From assembly GCF_000802225.1 (NCBI RefSeq), contig NZ_JTDI01000002.1, forward strand, positions 1-64,000: a DNA stretch of 64,000 bases, in the 5' to 3' direction. The notes below the pieces were generated by a model, which did not search any database, was not told the DNA's origin, and was given only the letters and a program-made list of their open reading frames with translations. This stretch comes from Novosphingobium malaysiense (GTDB lineage Bacteria > Pseudomonadota > Alphaproteobacteria > Sphingomonadales > Sphingomonadaceae). Below, one piece after another: positions 9,625 through 19,093 of this stretch. How positions within the stretch are numbered: the first letter of the stretch is position 1; each line of letters opens with the position of its first letter. Both the position numbers and the translations under genes were made by a program.

Positions 9625-10110
9625 CTATAAGGCTCGCCGCAGCGTCACGAAAGCGTAAGCGGGCGCTTCGCCTTGCGCTGCATGCTCTTCGCGCGTCACC
9701 TCATGCCATTCCGGGCCGAGCGGGGGCATCACGGTATCGCCTTCGTAGTCGGCATGGATCTCGGTGAGCTCGATGCGCTGGGCACGCGGGAAGAACAGGG
9801 CATAGATCTCCGCACCGCCGATCACTGCAATTTCACCGTCGCCGGCAAGGGCGAGCGCCTCTTCGGGCGAATGGGCCACTTCCGCCCCCTGCGCCTGCCA
9901 GTCGCGATCACGCGTCAGGACGATGTGACGGCGACCGGGCAGCGGGGACGGGAAGCTGTCGAAGGTCTTGCGGCCCATGACCATCGGCTTGCCCATGGTC
10001 TTGGCCTTGAAGTGCTTGAGGTCCGCGGAAAGGCGCCAGGGCAGGGTGCCGTCGCGGCCGATCACGCCATTGGCGGCGCGCGCGTAGATGAAGAACAGCT
10101 CCTGCGTCAC
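9625..10110 (-). CDS. folA: Dihydrofolate reductase
   Basis: The 161-aa protein starts at GTG. It has the type I DHFR layout: RAANGVIGRDGTLPWRLSAD around the substrate pocket, then MGRKTFDSFPSPLPGR (NADPH-binding) and IGGAEIYALF near residue 100. It reduces dihydrofolate to tetrahydrofolate. It lies 13 bases after purK, the purine pathway that consumes formyl-tetrahydrofolate, which makes the operon functionally coherent. Confidence 0.96.
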   Translation of the reverse strand: MTQELFFIYARAANGVIGRDGTLPWRLSADLKHFKAKTMGKPMVMGRKTFDSFPSPLPGRRHIVLTRDRDWQAQGAEVAHSPEEALALAGDGEIAVIGGAEIYALFFPRAQRIELTEIHADYEGDTVMPPLGPEWHEVTREEHAAQGEAPAYAFVTLRRAL

Positions 10111-10123
10111 TTGCGCGGCCGCC

Positions 10124-11182
10124 TCAGTCCAGCGTCAGCCGGGTGACGTGGCCCATCTTGCGCCCGGGGCGCGCGGCGGCCTTGCCATAGAGATGCAGAT
10201 GGTTGGCCGGGTCGGACAGGATGGCGGGCCAGTCGTGGGCTTCGTCGCCGATCAGGTTGCGCATTTCGACGGCCCTGGCAGCGAGGCGGGTTTCTCCCAG
10301 CGGCAGCCCGCAGATGGCGCGGACGTGGTTTTCGAACTGGCTGGTGACGGCCCCCTCGATGGTCCAGTGGCCCGAATTGTGCACGCGCGGCGCCATCTCG
10401 TTGAACACCGGCCCGTCCTGCGTTGCGAAGTATTCCAGCGTGAGAACGCCGACGTAATCGAGGGCCTCGGCCACTTTCGCGGCCAGGGCGCGGGCAGCGG
10501 GAACCTGCTCGACAACGGGTGCCGGGGCGGGCACGCTGCTGAGGGCGAGGATGCCGCCTTCGTGGACGTTGTGCGCCGAATCGAAGAAGCGGATATCGCC
10601 ATCGGCGCCGCGGCACAGGATCACCGAGAACTCGGCGAAGAAGGTCACGAAGCCTTCGTAGATCAGCGGCTTGGCCGGCAGGTCGAGCGCAGCCGCGTCC
10701 TCGGGCCGGCCGATCCGCCACTGGCCCTTGCCGTCGTAGCCGTCGCGGCGGGTCTTGAGGATGCCGGGCGTACCGATTTCGGCGACGGCATCCTGCAGGT
10801 CCTGGAGGGTATCGACGGGCGCGAACGGCGCTGGCGTGCCCCCCAGGTCGCTGACGAAACGCTTCTCGCTTAGCCGGTCCTGCGCGATCTCGAGCGCACG
10901 GGGATGCGGGTGCGCCGGCACGGTGCCAAGCGCCGAGAGCGGCCCTACCGGGACGTTCTCGAACTCGTAGGTCACCACCGCGCAGTCCGCCGCGAAGGCG
11001 GCCATGGCCTCGCTATCGTCCCAGTCCGCACTGGTGAATGCGGCGGAGACTTCGGCGGCGATCGATTCGGCCTCGGGCGCATAGATGTGGCAGCGGTAGC
11101 CGAGCTGCGCCGCGGCCATGGCGATCATCCGGCCGAGCTGGCCGCCGCCGAGGATGCCGATTGTCTCTCCCGGTGCGATCAT
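10124..11182 (-). CDS. purK: N5-carboxyaminoimidazole ribonucleotide synthase
   Basis: This 352-aa ATP-grasp enzyme catalyses the ATP-dependent carboxylation of AIR to N5-CAIR in purine synthesis. The N-terminus GETIGILGGGQLGRM is the family hallmark, and the central domain contains KTRRDGYDGKGQ. The chosen ATG at 11182 begins 7 bases after the purE stop. A longer in-frame reading would run back through purE and is rejected. Confidence 0.96.
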   Translation of the reverse strand: MIAPGETIGILGGGQLGRMIAMAAAQLGYRCHIYAPEAESIAAEVSAAFTSADWDDSEAMAAFAADCAVVTYEFENVPVGPLSALGTVPAHPHPRALEIAQDRLSEKRFVSDLGGTPAPFAPVDTLQDLQDAVAEIGTPGILKTRRDGYDGKGQWRIGRPEDAAALDLPAKPLIYEGFVTFFAEFSVILCRGADGDIRFFDSAHNVHEGGILALSSVPAPAPVVEQVPAARALAAKVAEALDYVGVLTLEYFATQDGPVFNEMAPRVHNSGHWTIEGAVTSQFENHVRAICGLPLGETRLAARAVEMRNLIGDEAHDWPAILSDPANHLHLYGKAAARPGRKMGHVTRLTLD

Positions 11183-11189
11183 CGGCGTG

Positions 11190-11681
11190 TCAGGATGGCC
11201 GCTCGGCGACACTGGCGGTCTGCTCGGCGCGGAAGGCCTGCAGGCGTTCGGCCAGCGCCTCGTCGGAGGTGGCGAGGATGGCGGCCGCGAGCAGCCCGGC
11301 ATTGGCCGCGCCCGCCTCGCCGATGGCCAGCGTGCCCACCGGAATGCCGGCCGGCATCTGCACGATCGACAGCAGGCTGTCCTGGCCAGAGAGCGCCTTG
11401 GACTGCACCGGCACGCCAAGCACCGGCAGATGCGTCATCGACGCCACCATGCCGGGCAGGTGCGCGGCGCCACCAGCACCGGCGATGACGACCTTGAAGC
11501 CTTCGTCCGCCGCACCCCTGGCGAATTCCACCAGCCGGTCGGGCGTGCGGTGGGCGGAGACGATGCGCGCATCGTAGGCCACGTTCAGCTTGTCGAGCAT
11601 TGCGGCGGCGCGCTGCATGGTCGGCCAGTCCGATTGGCTGCCCATGATGATCGCGACCGGCGGGGTACCCGCTTCACCCAT
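11190..11681 (-). CDS. purE: N5-carboxyaminoimidazole ribonucleotide mutase
   Basis: The 163-aa class I PurE converts N5-CAIR to CAIR. The signature GSQSDWPTM near the N-terminus and SAHRTPDRL are present, along with the glycine-rich [11 protein letters not shown] region. It lies between gpmA (1-base gap) and purK (7-base gap). Confidence 0.97.
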   Translation of the reverse strand: MGEAGTPPVAIIMGSQSDWPTMQRAAAMLDKLNVAYDARIVSAHRTPDRLVEFARGAADEGFKVVIAGAGGAAHLPGMVASMTHLPVLGVPVQSKALSGQDSLLSIVQMPAGIPVGTLAIGEAGAANAGLLAAAILATSDEALAERLQAFRAEQTASVAERPS

Positions 11682-11682
11682 C

Positions 11683-12369
11683 TCAACGCTCCGACAGGTA
11701 ATAGCGGTCGAGCACCGTCAGCTCTTCATCCAGGTCGTAGATGATCGGCTGCCCGGTCGGGATCTCGAGGCCGGTGATTTCGTCGTCGGAAATGCCCGAA
11801 AGATGCTTCACGAGCGCCCGCAGCGAGTTGCCGTGCGCGGCCACCAGCACCGTGGCCCCGGCCTTGAGGTGCGGCACGATCGAGCCTTCGTAGTAGGGCA
11901 GGACGCGCGCGATGGTATCCTTGAGGCTCTCGGTCTGCGGCACGTCGATGCCGGCATAGCGCGGGTCGTCGGAAAGATCGAATTCGCTGCCGCGCTCGAG
12001 AACCGGGGGCGGCGTGTCGAAGCTGCGCCGCCAGATCTTGACCTGCTCGTCGCCGTGCTTGGCCGCGGTCTCCGCCTTGTCGAGGCCGGTGAGGCCGCCG
12101 TAGTGCCGCTCGTTGAGGCGCCAGTCCTTGGTTTCGGGGATCCACAGGACGCCGGCCTCCTCCAGCGCGAGATGCAGCGTCTTGATCGCGCGGGTCTGCA
12201 CCGACGTGAAGGCGACGGAGGGCAACATGCCCTTTTCCTTGAGCAGGGCGCCGGCTGCGCGGGCTTCCGCCTCGCCCTTCTCGGTCACGTCGACGTCCCA
12301 CCAGCCGGTGAAACGGTTCTCGAGGTTCCACTGGCTCTGGCCGTGGCGCAGAAGAATCAGACGAGGCAA
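11683..12369 (-). CDS. gpmA: 2,3-bisphosphoglycerate-dependent phosphoglycerate mutase
   Basis: This 228-aa glycolytic/gluconeogenic mutase carries the phosphohistidine motif [10 protein letters not shown] at residues 6-15, [16 protein letters not shown], and the second catalytic His in [14 protein letters not shown]. It interconverts 3- and 2-phosphoglycerate. It heads the tightly packed minus-strand run gpmA-purE-purK-folA-ribF. Confidence 0.97.
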   Translation of the reverse strand: MPRLILLRHGQSQWNLENRFTGWWDVDVTEKGEAEARAAGALLKEKGMLPSVAFTSVQTRAIKTLHLALEEAGVLWIPETKDWRLNERHYGGLTGLDKAETAAKHGDEQVKIWRRSFDTPPPVLERGSEFDLSDDPRYAGIDVPQTESLKDTIARVLPYYEGSIVPHLKAGATVLVAAHGNSLRALVKHLSGISDDEITGLEIPTGQPIIYDLDEELTVLDRYYLSER

Positions 12370-12438
12370 GGCAGGGCTCCCTGTTGGCTTGCGGGGCCGC
12401 GTCGGGCGCGGCGGGTCGCGATTGTCAGGCCGCAGCCC

Positions 12439-12597
12439 CTAGCTTTCCGAGCGCGGTTTGGAAAGCCTGCCCGCTTCGATATCGTCGTCGGTTTGCGAGG
12501 AAAGCGCGCGGGCCTGTGCCTTGCGGCGGCGCAGGTTTTCGCGCAGCTTGGCGGCAAGGCGTTCTTCGCGCGTGAGCTTGCCCGGGTTTTCTTCCAT
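12439..12597 (-). CDS. Small highly charged conserved-hypothetical protein (52 aa)
   Basis: A short protein rich in Lys, Arg and Glu (MEENPGKLTREERLAAKLR, then ENLRRRKAQARAL), probably a single amphipathic helix with a disordered tail. It lies 69 bases upstream of gpmA on the same strand. Proteins of this look are common in sphingomonads, but I know no function. A start 30 codons upstream is possible but its extension is Arg-rich and protein-like only by chance, so the ATG at 12597 is preferred. Confidence 0.6.
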   Translation of the reverse strand: MEENPGKLTREERLAAKLRENLRRRKAQARALSSQTDDDIEAGRLSKPRSES

Positions 12598-12703
12598 GGC
12601 GCGGCCATGCCGCGTGCGCCGGGAAAGCGCAAGCGGCGCTTGACAATTGCAGTCCGCGCGGACAATAGCGCGCCCCTGCCCCGGCAAGACCCGGGACGAC
12701 GGC

Positions 12704-12778
12704 GCTGCTGTAGCTCAGTGGTAGAGCGCACCCTTGGTAAGGGTGAGGTCGGGAGTTCAATCCTCCCCAGCAGCACCA
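12704..12778 (+). tRNA. tRNA-Thr (anticodon GGT)
   Basis: A full cloverleaf can be drawn. The acceptor stem is GCTGCTG/CAGCAGC, the D-arm AGCTCAGTGGTAGAGC, and the anticodon stem CACCC/GGGTG with loop TTGGTAA (GGT at 12736-12738, reading ACC/ACU). The T-arm is GGGAG-TTCAATC-CTCCC. The discriminator A and an encoded CCA end (12776-12778) follow, then a T-rich stretch. Confidence 0.97.
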
Positions 12779-12952
12779 TTCTTTTTCTTAAACCTTGTCC
12801 TGTATCGTCGATCGCGGCCTTCGGCTGACGTGGGTGCATGGCTTTGACACGTCATTGTCATGGTTCGCGGCCAAGGGGGGCGATGTTTGCCGCTTGAGCG
12901 CCCGGGCGCCTATGCGGTAGGTGTCAGGGCAGGTGGTGCGGGAGTCGAATCG

Positions 12953-13600
12953 TTGAATGTGCGCGGTGTGATCTCCGTGGCTTTGGCAGGTGCGCTGCTC
13001 GGCGCGCCGGCAGCGGCTGTGGCCGACGTTATGCAGATCGGCGATTCGGGCGCCCAGTGGATTGCCGGCGGCCCGCCGCCGGGACCGGAAGCGCTGGATT
13101 CCGAAGTGGACATGATCGGCGTCGGTGACACGGACAGCGTCCAGGACGCGCCGCTCGCGGTCGATTCCCGGGTGCACCCGCAGTCGATCACCGAAGCGCG
13201 CGATGCCGCCGGTCCGGTCCGCTGGCGGGCCCGCGTCGCGCAGCTGGCTGCGAAATACGATATCAGCCCCGCCTTGCTCGAAGCGGTCGTCTGGCAGGAA
13301 AGCCGCTGGAACGAACGGGCCGTTTCGCCGGCAGGCGCGCGCGGCCTGGCCCAGCTCATGCCCGGAACGGCCGTGGAGATGGGCGTCGACGCCGGCGATC
13401 CGATGGCCAATCTCGAAGGCGGCGCGCGGTATCTGCGCATGCAGCTCGACGCGTTCGGCGGGGACGTCGAAAAGGCGCTGGCTGCCTACAACGCCGGTCC
13501 GGCGCGAGTGGAGAAGGCCGGCGGGATACCCGATATCCGTGAAACGAAGCAGTACGTCGCCGCGATCATGGCCCGGCTGACGGATTCGGTCCGGCAGTAG
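12953..13600 (+). CDS. Secreted lytic transglycosylase (SLT domain)
   Basis: A signal-peptide-bearing murein transglycosylase. The SLT core has catalytic Glu in VVWQESRWNERAVSPAGARG, then GLAQLMPGTA and ALAAYNAGPARVEKAGG. It cleaves peptidoglycan glycan strands in the periplasm. I choose the TTG at 12953: a GGGAG site lies 8 bases before it, and translation then starts directly with the signal peptide (LNVRGVISVALAGALLGAP). An ATG at 12860 is in frame but adds 31 polar residues and lacks a visible ribosome-binding site. Confidence 0.88.
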   Translation: MNVRGVISVALAGALLGAPAAAVADVMQIGDSGAQWIAGGPPPGPEALDSEVDMIGVGDTDSVQDAPLAVDSRVHPQSITEARDAAGPVRWRARVAQLAAKYDISPALLEAVVWQESRWNERAVSPAGARGLAQLMPGTAVEMGVDAGDPMANLEGGARYLRMQLDAFGGDVEKALAAYNAGPARVEKAGGIPDIRETKQYVAAIMARLTDSVRQ

Positions 13601-13634
13601 TCCGTCGAGACGGACTGCCCGCCGGACCCCGAAA

Positions 13635-14516
13635 TCATCCCAGCATCTTCCTGGCCATTTCGCGCACTTCGGCGCCCATGTCCTCGCGATCGAGCGCCAG
13701 CGCCAGCGTCGCCTCGACGAAGCCGACCTTGGAGCCGCAATCGAAGCGGCGGCCGTTGAAGGTGACGGCGTGGAAGGGTTGCTGGCCGATCAGCTTGGCC
13801 ATCGAATCGGTGAGCTGGATTTCCCCGCCGGCGCCTTTTCCCTGGCTGGCGAGCAGGCCCATGACCTCGGGCTGGAGGATGTAGCGGCCCGAGACGATCT
13901 TGTTCGACGGCGCCTCCGCGACCTTGGGCTTTTCGACCAGTCCCCTGACTTCGGTCAGGTTGCCCTTGCACTCGCCCGGATCGATGACACCGTAGCTGGA
14001 GACGTCCTCCATCGGGACCTCGAGTACCGAGACGAGGTTTCCGCCGACTTCGTTGTAGGCTTCGACCATCTGCGCCATGCAGCCGGGCGAGCCGTACATG
14101 AGTTCGTCGGGCAGGAAGATGGCGAAGGGCTCGTCGCCGGTCACTGCGCGGGCGCACCAGACGGCGTGTCCGAGGCCCATCGGCACCTGCTGGCGCACGG
14201 TGACGAGGTTGCCCGGCTCGATCCGGGTGGGATCGAGCGGGGCGAGGGACTTGCCGCGCCCGTTCATGGTCGCCTCGAGCTCATAGGCGGTATCGAAGTG
14301 TTCGACGATCGCCGTCTTGCCGCGTCCGGTAACGAACACGAATTCCTCGATTCCGGCCTCACGCGCTTCGTCCACCGCGTACTGGATCAGCGGGCGGTCC
14401 ACGACGGGCAGGAGTTCCTTCGGGATCGCTTTGGTGGCGGGGAGGAAGCGGGTGCCCAGGCCCGCGACCGGGAACACGGCTTTGCGGACGGGCTTGCGGA
14501 ATTTCGAGTCACTCAT
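13635..14516 (-). CDS. galU: UTP-glucose-1-phosphate uridylyltransferase
   Basis: The 293-aa nucleotidyltransferase begins with the GLGTRFLPATKAIPKE signature, with VDRPLIQYAVDEA and VEKP further on. It makes UDP-glucose for polysaccharide and LPS-type glycans. It is divergent from murA and convergent with the transglycosylase. Confidence 0.97.
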   Translation of the reverse strand: MSDSKFRKPVRKAVFPVAGLGTRFLPATKAIPKELLPVVDRPLIQYAVDEAREAGIEEFVFVTGRGKTAIVEHFDTAYELEATMNGRGKSLAPLDPTRIEPGNLVTVRQQVPMGLGHAVWCARAVTGDEPFAIFLPDELMYGSPGCMAQMVEAYNEVGGNLVSVLEVPMEDVSSYGVIDPGECKGNLTEVRGLVEKPKVAEAPSNKIVSGRYILQPEVMGLLASQGKGAGGEIQLTDSMAKLIGQQPFHAVTFNGRRFDCGSKVGFVEATLALALDREDMGAEVREMARKMLG

Positions 14517-14669
14517 GGGGTAGTCATTAGCTCCCTTTGTTGCAGTGCAAATAAAGCGATTCGCGCAGCCGCGTGCAACAGTGGTCAGGCCATCTAACGG
14601 ATGCTGTCATCACAACGCCTCGCTCGCTCAACCGTTGCCGTCATCGCGTTTGCCGCTAAATGGCAACGG

Positions 14670-15953
14670 ATGGACAAGATCATTATCGAAGGCGGAAAAC
14701 GTCTGTCAGGCACCATCCCCGTGTCGGGCGCAAAAAATGCAGCACTCACCCTGCTGCCCTGTGCCCTGCTGACGGAGGAACCGCTGACTCTGCGCAATCT
14801 CCCGCGCCTCGCGGACATCGACGGGTTCCAGCACCTGATGAACCAGTTCGGCGTTTCCACGATGATCGCGGGAAGCCGGCCCGAGGATTTCGGCCGCGTG
14901 ATGACGTTGCAGGCCACGCGCATCACCAGTTCGGTCGCGCCCTACGATCTCGTGCGCAAGATGCGCGCCTCGATCCTCGTGCTCGGCCCGATGCTGGCGC
15001 GCATGGGCGAGGCGACCGTTTCCCTGCCCGGCGGCTGCGCCATCGGCAACCGGCCCATCGACCTGCACCTCAAGGCGCTGGAGGCATTCGGCGCGCAGAT
15101 CGAACTGGCGGCGGGTTACGTGAAGGCCATTGCCCCGGACGGCGGCCTGCCGGGCGGGCGTTTCTCGTTTCCGGTCGTTTCCGTCGGCGCGACCGAGAAC
15201 GCGCTGATGGCGGCCGTCCTCGCCAACGGAAAATCGACCCTGCACAATGCCGCGCGCGAGCCGGAAATCGTCGACTTGTGCAATCTGCTGGTGGCGATGG
15301 GGGCGCAGATCGAGGGCATCGGCACGTCCGATCTCACCATACACGGCGTGCCGCGCCTGCACGGGGCGACCTACATGGTCATGCCGGACCGGATCGAGGC
15401 CGGATCCTATGCCTGCGCCGCGGCCATCACCGGCGGCGAGGTCATGCTCAAGGGCGCCAAGATCGAGGACATGGAAGCGACGGTGCAGGCGTTGCGCGAT
15501 GCCGGCGTCCTCGTGGAGCCGCGCCCCGGCGGACTGCATGTCGCCGCCGACGGAAAGCTGCGCCCGGTCAATCTCTCGACTGCGCCCTATCCCGGCTTCG
15601 CCACCGACATGCAGGCGCAGCTGATGGCGCTGCTGTGCCGGGCGGACGGGACCAGCGTGCTCAACGAGACGATTTTCGAGAATCGCTACATGCACGTGCC
15701 CGAACTCAATCGCATGGGCGCGCGGATCGAGACTTCGGGCCGAACCGCGATTGTCCACGGCGTCGAGAAACTGACCGGCGCCGAAGTCATGGCCACCGAC
15801 CTGCGTGCCTCCATGAGCCTGGTGATCGCGGGTCTCGCTGCGGAAGGGCAGACGCAGGTCCACCGCCTCTATCACCTAGACCGCGGTTACGAGCGGCTGG
15901 AGGAAAAACTCGCCCTGGCTGGCGCGCAAGTCGAACGGGTCGGCGGCGATTGA
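14670..15953 (+). CDS. murA: UDP-N-acetylglucosamine 1-carboxyvinyltransferase
   Basis: This 427-aa enzyme of the first committed step of peptidoglycan synthesis transfers enolpyruvate from PEP to UDP-GlcNAc. The start [20 protein letters not shown] is canonical, so ATG 14670 is preferred over one 23 codons earlier. The fosfomycin-target Cys is present in [15 protein letters not shown], so the enzyme is predicted fosfomycin-sensitive at this position. Confidence 0.98.
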   Translation: MDKIIIEGGKRLSGTIPVSGAKNAALTLLPCALLTEEPLTLRNLPRLADIDGFQHLMNQFGVSTMIAGSRPEDFGRVMTLQATRITSSVAPYDLVRKMRASILVLGPMLARMGEATVSLPGGCAIGNRPIDLHLKALEAFGAQIELAAGYVKAIAPDGGLPGGRFSFPVVSVGATENALMAAVLANGKSTLHNAAREPEIVDLCNLLVAMGAQIEGIGTSDLTIHGVPRLHGATYMVMPDRIEAGSYACAAAITGGEVMLKGAKIEDMEATVQALRDAGVLVEPRPGGLHVAADGKLRPVNLSTAPYPGFATDMQAQLMALLCRADGTSVLNETIFENRYMHVPELNRMGARIETSGRTAIVHGVEKLTGAEVMATDLRASMSLVIAGLAAEGQTQVHRLYHLDRGYERLEEKLALAGAQVERVGGD

Positions 15954-16021
15954 GGAAACCTGATCGGGCCCCGTGCGTTTTTCTTCTGCAACCCAATCAT
16001 GGAGTTTGGAGGAGTTTCGAC

Positions 16022-16237
16022 ATGGGCCTGATCAAGATGGCCGCCGCCGGCGCAGCCGGATACGCGCTCTACAAGTACGCAATCAACAAGGAAGAGAAGG
16101 CGGCGCACGCCGGCAATGGGCAGCGTGTGCGCGATGCCGGCCCCGAAAACATGCAGGACACCCCGCAGCGCTGGTCGAAGACCGACGAGGCTATCGACGA
16201 AAGCTTCCCTGCGAGCGATCCGCCGGCCACGTACTGA
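16022..16237 (+). CDS. Small protein with C-terminal ESFPASDPPA tail (71 aa)
   Basis: A 71-aa protein preceded by a strong GGAGGAG site. Residues 1-20 (MGLIKMAAAGAAGYALYKYA) form a short hydrophobic segment that could insert in or lie on the membrane. The tail KTDEAIDESFPASDPPATY carries a motif that recurs at the end of many small, uncharacterised alphaproteobacterial proteins. It follows murA by 68 bases on the same strand. No function is known to me. Confidence 0.8.
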   Translation: MGLIKMAAAGAAGYALYKYAINKEEKAAHAGNGQRVRDAGPENMQDTPQRWSKTDEAIDESFPASDPPATY

Positions 16238-16303
16238 TCGCCGGGCTTGCGGTGGAGACGGGCGGCACCTTGCGAGGAAGTCGCCCGCTTCGTCGTGCCC
16301 GGC

Positions 16304-16531
16304 TTACGCGCGAGACACCAGCCAGACCCGGATCGCGCCCGCGAGACCGGGCGGGATCTCTGCCTCAAGCCGTTCGGCATCGATTCGCGCTACCAGTGCG
16401 TTGAGCGGCAGGCCCTCTTGCACCGCCGCCGCTTTCAGCAGGTCCCAGAACACCGGCTCCAGGCTGATCGAGGTCTTGTGCCCGGCGATCTCGACCGAGC
16501 GCTTGACCGGAGGGTGATAGAGCGGGCTCAT
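16304..16531 (-). CDS. Ribbon-helix-helix domain protein (75 aa)
   Basis: The small protein PPVKRSVEIAGHKTSISLEP then FWDLLKAAAVQEGLPLNALV fits the RHH_4 type (beta strand followed by two helices), seen in many alphaproteobacteria and presumed DNA-binding. It is convergent with the 71-aa gene. No partner toxin is adjacent, so I do not call it an antitoxin. The ATG at 16531 gives the family's usual length; an upstream in-frame start adds 26 unrelated residues. Confidence 0.75.
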   Translation of the reverse strand: MSPLYHPPVKRSVEIAGHKTSISLEPVFWDLLKAAAVQEGLPLNALVARIDAERLEAEIPPGLAGAIRVWLVSRA

Positions 16532-16667
16532 GACTTCAGGGTAGCGGGATGCATCGCGGTTGAACATCGCGCGCAGCCAGCCTGGCGCGCGGAACAAGCA
16601 CGAACCCATAGCCGACGGGCGGACAGGGACACCGACCGATTCCTGCGGCGACCCTGTCGTGTCCCCA

Positions 16668-17390
16668 TCAATACATGTGCTGGCCGCCGTTGATGCTCAT
16701 CGTCGAGCCGGTCACGAAAGCGGCGTTTTCCGAGCACAGGAAAGCGACGCCGCGCGCGATCTCGTAGGCGTGGCCCAGGCGCCCCACCGGGATCTTGGCG
16801 ACGATCTTTTCCAGCACCGGTTCCGGCACGGCGGCGACCATGTCGGTGTCGATATACCCCGGCGCAATGGCGTTCACAGTGACCCCGAACTTGGCGCCTT
16901 CCTGCGCCAGCGCCTTGGTGAAACCATGAATGCCGGACTTTGCGGCGGCGTAGTTGACCTGACCGTACTGCCCGGCCTGGCCGTTGATCGAACCGATGTT
17001 GACCACGCGGCCCCACTTGCGCTCACGCATGCCGGGGAAGCAGGCCTTGGCCATGTTGAAGCACCCGCCGAGGTTGATTCGCATCACCTCGTTCCAGTCC
17101 TCGAAACTCATCTTGTGGAGCACGCCGTCCCGCGTAATGCCGGCATTGTTCACGACGATGTCGATCGGGCCGACTTCCTCGGCCACACGGGCGCAGCCTT
17201 CCAGCGTCGCCTCATGATCGCCGACGTCCCACTTGTAGGCGGGAATGCCGGTTGCCGCCGTAAACGCCTTGGCCTTTTCGTCATTGCCGGCGTAATTTGC
17301 GACGACAGAATGACCTCTGTCTTTCAGGGCCAGCGAAATCGCTTCGCCAATTCCCCTCGTCCCTCCCGTAACAATTGCAACACGCGCCAT
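16668..17390 (-). CDS. phaB: Acetoacetyl-CoA reductase
   Basis: The 240-aa short-chain dehydrogenase has the cofactor motif VTGGTRGIG at residues 7-15, NNAGITRDG, and the Ser-Tyr-Lys triad (NIGSINGQ, YAAAKSG). INLGGCFNMAKA and the C-terminal MSINGGQHMY are typical of PhaB/PhbB, which makes (R)-3-hydroxybutyryl-CoA for polyhydroxybutyrate. No phaA or phaC is adjacent. Annotation as a FabG-like reductase is the main alternative. Confidence 0.88.
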   Translation of the reverse strand: MARVAIVTGGTRGIGEAISLALKDRGHSVVANYAGNDEKAKAFTAATGIPAYKWDVGDHEATLEGCARVAEEVGPIDIVVNNAGITRDGVLHKMSFEDWNEVMRINLGGCFNMAKACFPGMRERKWGRVVNIGSINGQAGQYGQVNYAAAKSGIHGFTKALAQEGAKFGVTVNAIAPGYIDTDMVAAVPEPVLEKIVAKIPVGRLGHAYEIARGVAFLCSENAAFVTGSTMSINGGQHMY

Positions 17391-17527
17391 ATCGAGCCTT
17401 TCGCTGGTGTCTCTCCACCCACGACAGTGCTAGGAAATGGCAAGTAATTGGGCAAGTCCGCTTTGGCGCTATTCGAAGGCTGTTCGGCGCACGGAGCTTG
17501 AATTTCTTGCAAGGCCCGTTGCCCGAA

Positions 17528-18283
17528 TCAGAAGCGGAACTGGGTGCCCACGTAGACGGCCTGGCTGTCCTGCCTGCCGTCGGTCAACGGCAAGAGACGT
17601 TCGCGGTCCTGGGAATAGCGAACGCCGGCCGTCACGTTGAGATTGTCGGTCACGCGATAGGCGCCGCTCAGGTCCACCTCACCCGAGTCCCCGGCAAAGG
17701 TGCGTGGCGCACGGCCGGTGGCGCGTTTCTCGTCGATCGAAAGGCGGGTGCTGAACCGGGGGTTGCCGATGTCCTCCGCGCCCGGCTGCAGGCTGAATTT
17801 CTTGAGCTCAGGTGCCTCGGCCAGAGGCTTGTCCGCCGTCTTCGGCACAAGGTCCTGTGCGAAGTTCTGATAGCCGCGCGAAACGCCCAGGTTGAATGCC
17901 GTGGATGGTATGCGCAGGCGGCCGGGTTCGCTTGTCGACTTGGCGACTTCTGGCGTTCCGTGCACGATGATGGCCTTGGCCGCTTCCGGGTCTACGCGAA
18001 CGGCAACCGTCACCGACCGGTCGGGGCGGTTGGGGGTGCCCGCGGGCGTGAAGGGGAAGCGCTCTCCCTTAGCCAGTGATCGCATCGCGATCACGCGGGA
18101 GAGATTCTCGGGAGAGGCTTCGGGATCGAGCGAATCGATGGGGGCGCTCTGCCCGGAGAGAGTGGCAACGGTCGAAGAAAACGCCATCACCGCGCTCGGT
18201 AGAGCGAGCACGCCGACACTGGCTGCAATCATTGCACCGGCTTTCATGCCGCCTCTCGACGCAATTCTGCGCTCCGAAACCAT
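17528..18283 (-). CDS. Exported protein with outer-membrane-like C-terminus, unknown function
   Basis: This 251-aa protein has a signal peptide (MKAGAMIAASVGVLALPSAV, from residue 13) and ends YVGTQFRF. A terminal Phe and alternating strand pattern (VDLSGAYRVTDNLNVTAGVRY) are typical of outer-membrane beta-barrel ends recognised by BamA. The middle is polar and unrecognised. At this length it could be a small barrel or a periplasmic domain with a few terminal strands. The start could also be the internal Met at 18247. Confidence 0.7.
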   Translation of the reverse strand: MVSERRIASRGGMKAGAMIAASVGVLALPSAVMAFSSTVATLSGQSAPIDSLDPEASPENLSRVIAMRSLAKGERFPFTPAGTPNRPDRSVTVAVRVDPEAAKAIIVHGTPEVAKSTSEPGRLRIPSTAFNLGVSRGYQNFAQDLVPKTADKPLAEAPELKKFSLQPGAEDIGNPRFSTRLSIDEKRATGRAPRTFAGDSGEVDLSGAYRVTDNLNVTAGVRYSQDRERLLPLTDGRQDSQAVYVGTQFRF

Positions 18284-18571
18284 CGTCCAGCCCTGTTGCC
18301 TGTCACGTTAACCGACCGCGCCGGCCCATTGGGAACCGCTACGATCGTGCCCTGATTATGATGGTCATGCATTAACACAGCCTGATCGCGCGGGCGAGAG
18401 CGGAGTGCGGCTTTGCATCCAGCGGCGTGCGGCACGGTGTTCAGCGGCGGTTTAGGGTGGACGGCCGAGGAACGCGCACTTGCCGCCCCGGCAGTGGCGG
18501 TTATAGAGGCGAGTGAAGGCAGGCGCCGGGTTCCGGCTCCCGCCAGAAAAGATCAGGAACTGGGAACGACA

Positions 18572-19036
18572 ATGACAGGCAGCACCGATACCGGCTTTTT
18601 CTCCGCGCGCGCGCTCGTCACCTCGGCCGTCTGCGCCACGGCGGCGCTCGCCCTGGCCGGCTGCGGCGGCAAGAAGCAGACCGGCGCGGTCATGGCGCCT
18701 TCGCAAGTGACGACGATCGGCGTGAACAGCTACCTGTGGCGCGCCAGCCTCGATACGCTTTCGTTCATGCCACTGCTCCAGTCTGACAGTGCAGGCGGCG
18801 TCATCGTCACCGACTGGTACACCAACCCCAAGGATCCCAGCGAGCGGGTCAAGGTTTCGGTGCTGATTCTCGATCAGGACCTGCGGGCCGATGCACTCAA
18901 GGTCACCGCCGTGCGTGAAGTCGCGCAGAACGGTGGCTGGACGCCGGCGCCGGTTCAGGCCGCGACCGTGCAGAAGCTCGAGGACATCATCCTTACCCGC
19001 GCCCGCGACCTGCGCCGCAACTCGATGGGCGGCTGA
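18572..19036 (+). CDS. DUF3576 lipoprotein
   Basis: The 154-aa protein has a leader ending in lipobox LAGC followed by GGKKQTG, then a compact domain containing IGVNSYLWRASLDTLSFMPL, characteristic of DUF3576. Its function is unknown; it is predicted to be a periplasm-facing lipoprotein. It lies 57 bases upstream of leuS on the same strand. An in-frame start 53 codons earlier would mask the lipobox and is rejected; GGGAA precedes the chosen ATG. Confidence 0.85.
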   Translation: MTGSTDTGFFSARALVTSAVCATAALALAGCGGKKQTGAVMAPSQVTTIGVNSYLWRASLDTLSFMPLLQSDSAGGVIVTDWYTNPKDPSERVKVSVLILDQDLRADALKVTAVREVAQNGGWTPAPVQAATVQKLEDIILTRARDLRRNSMGG

Positions 19037-19093
19037 TTCCGGCCGGGGCGATCCTTTTGGCGGGCGCGAAGGCCCGCAGGAGACTAGACTGAC

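Noticed and set aside
16304..16531. Ribbon-helix-helix protein as the antitoxin of a toxin-antitoxin pair
   Set aside because: No RelE/ParE- or PIN-type gene lies next to it on either strand.
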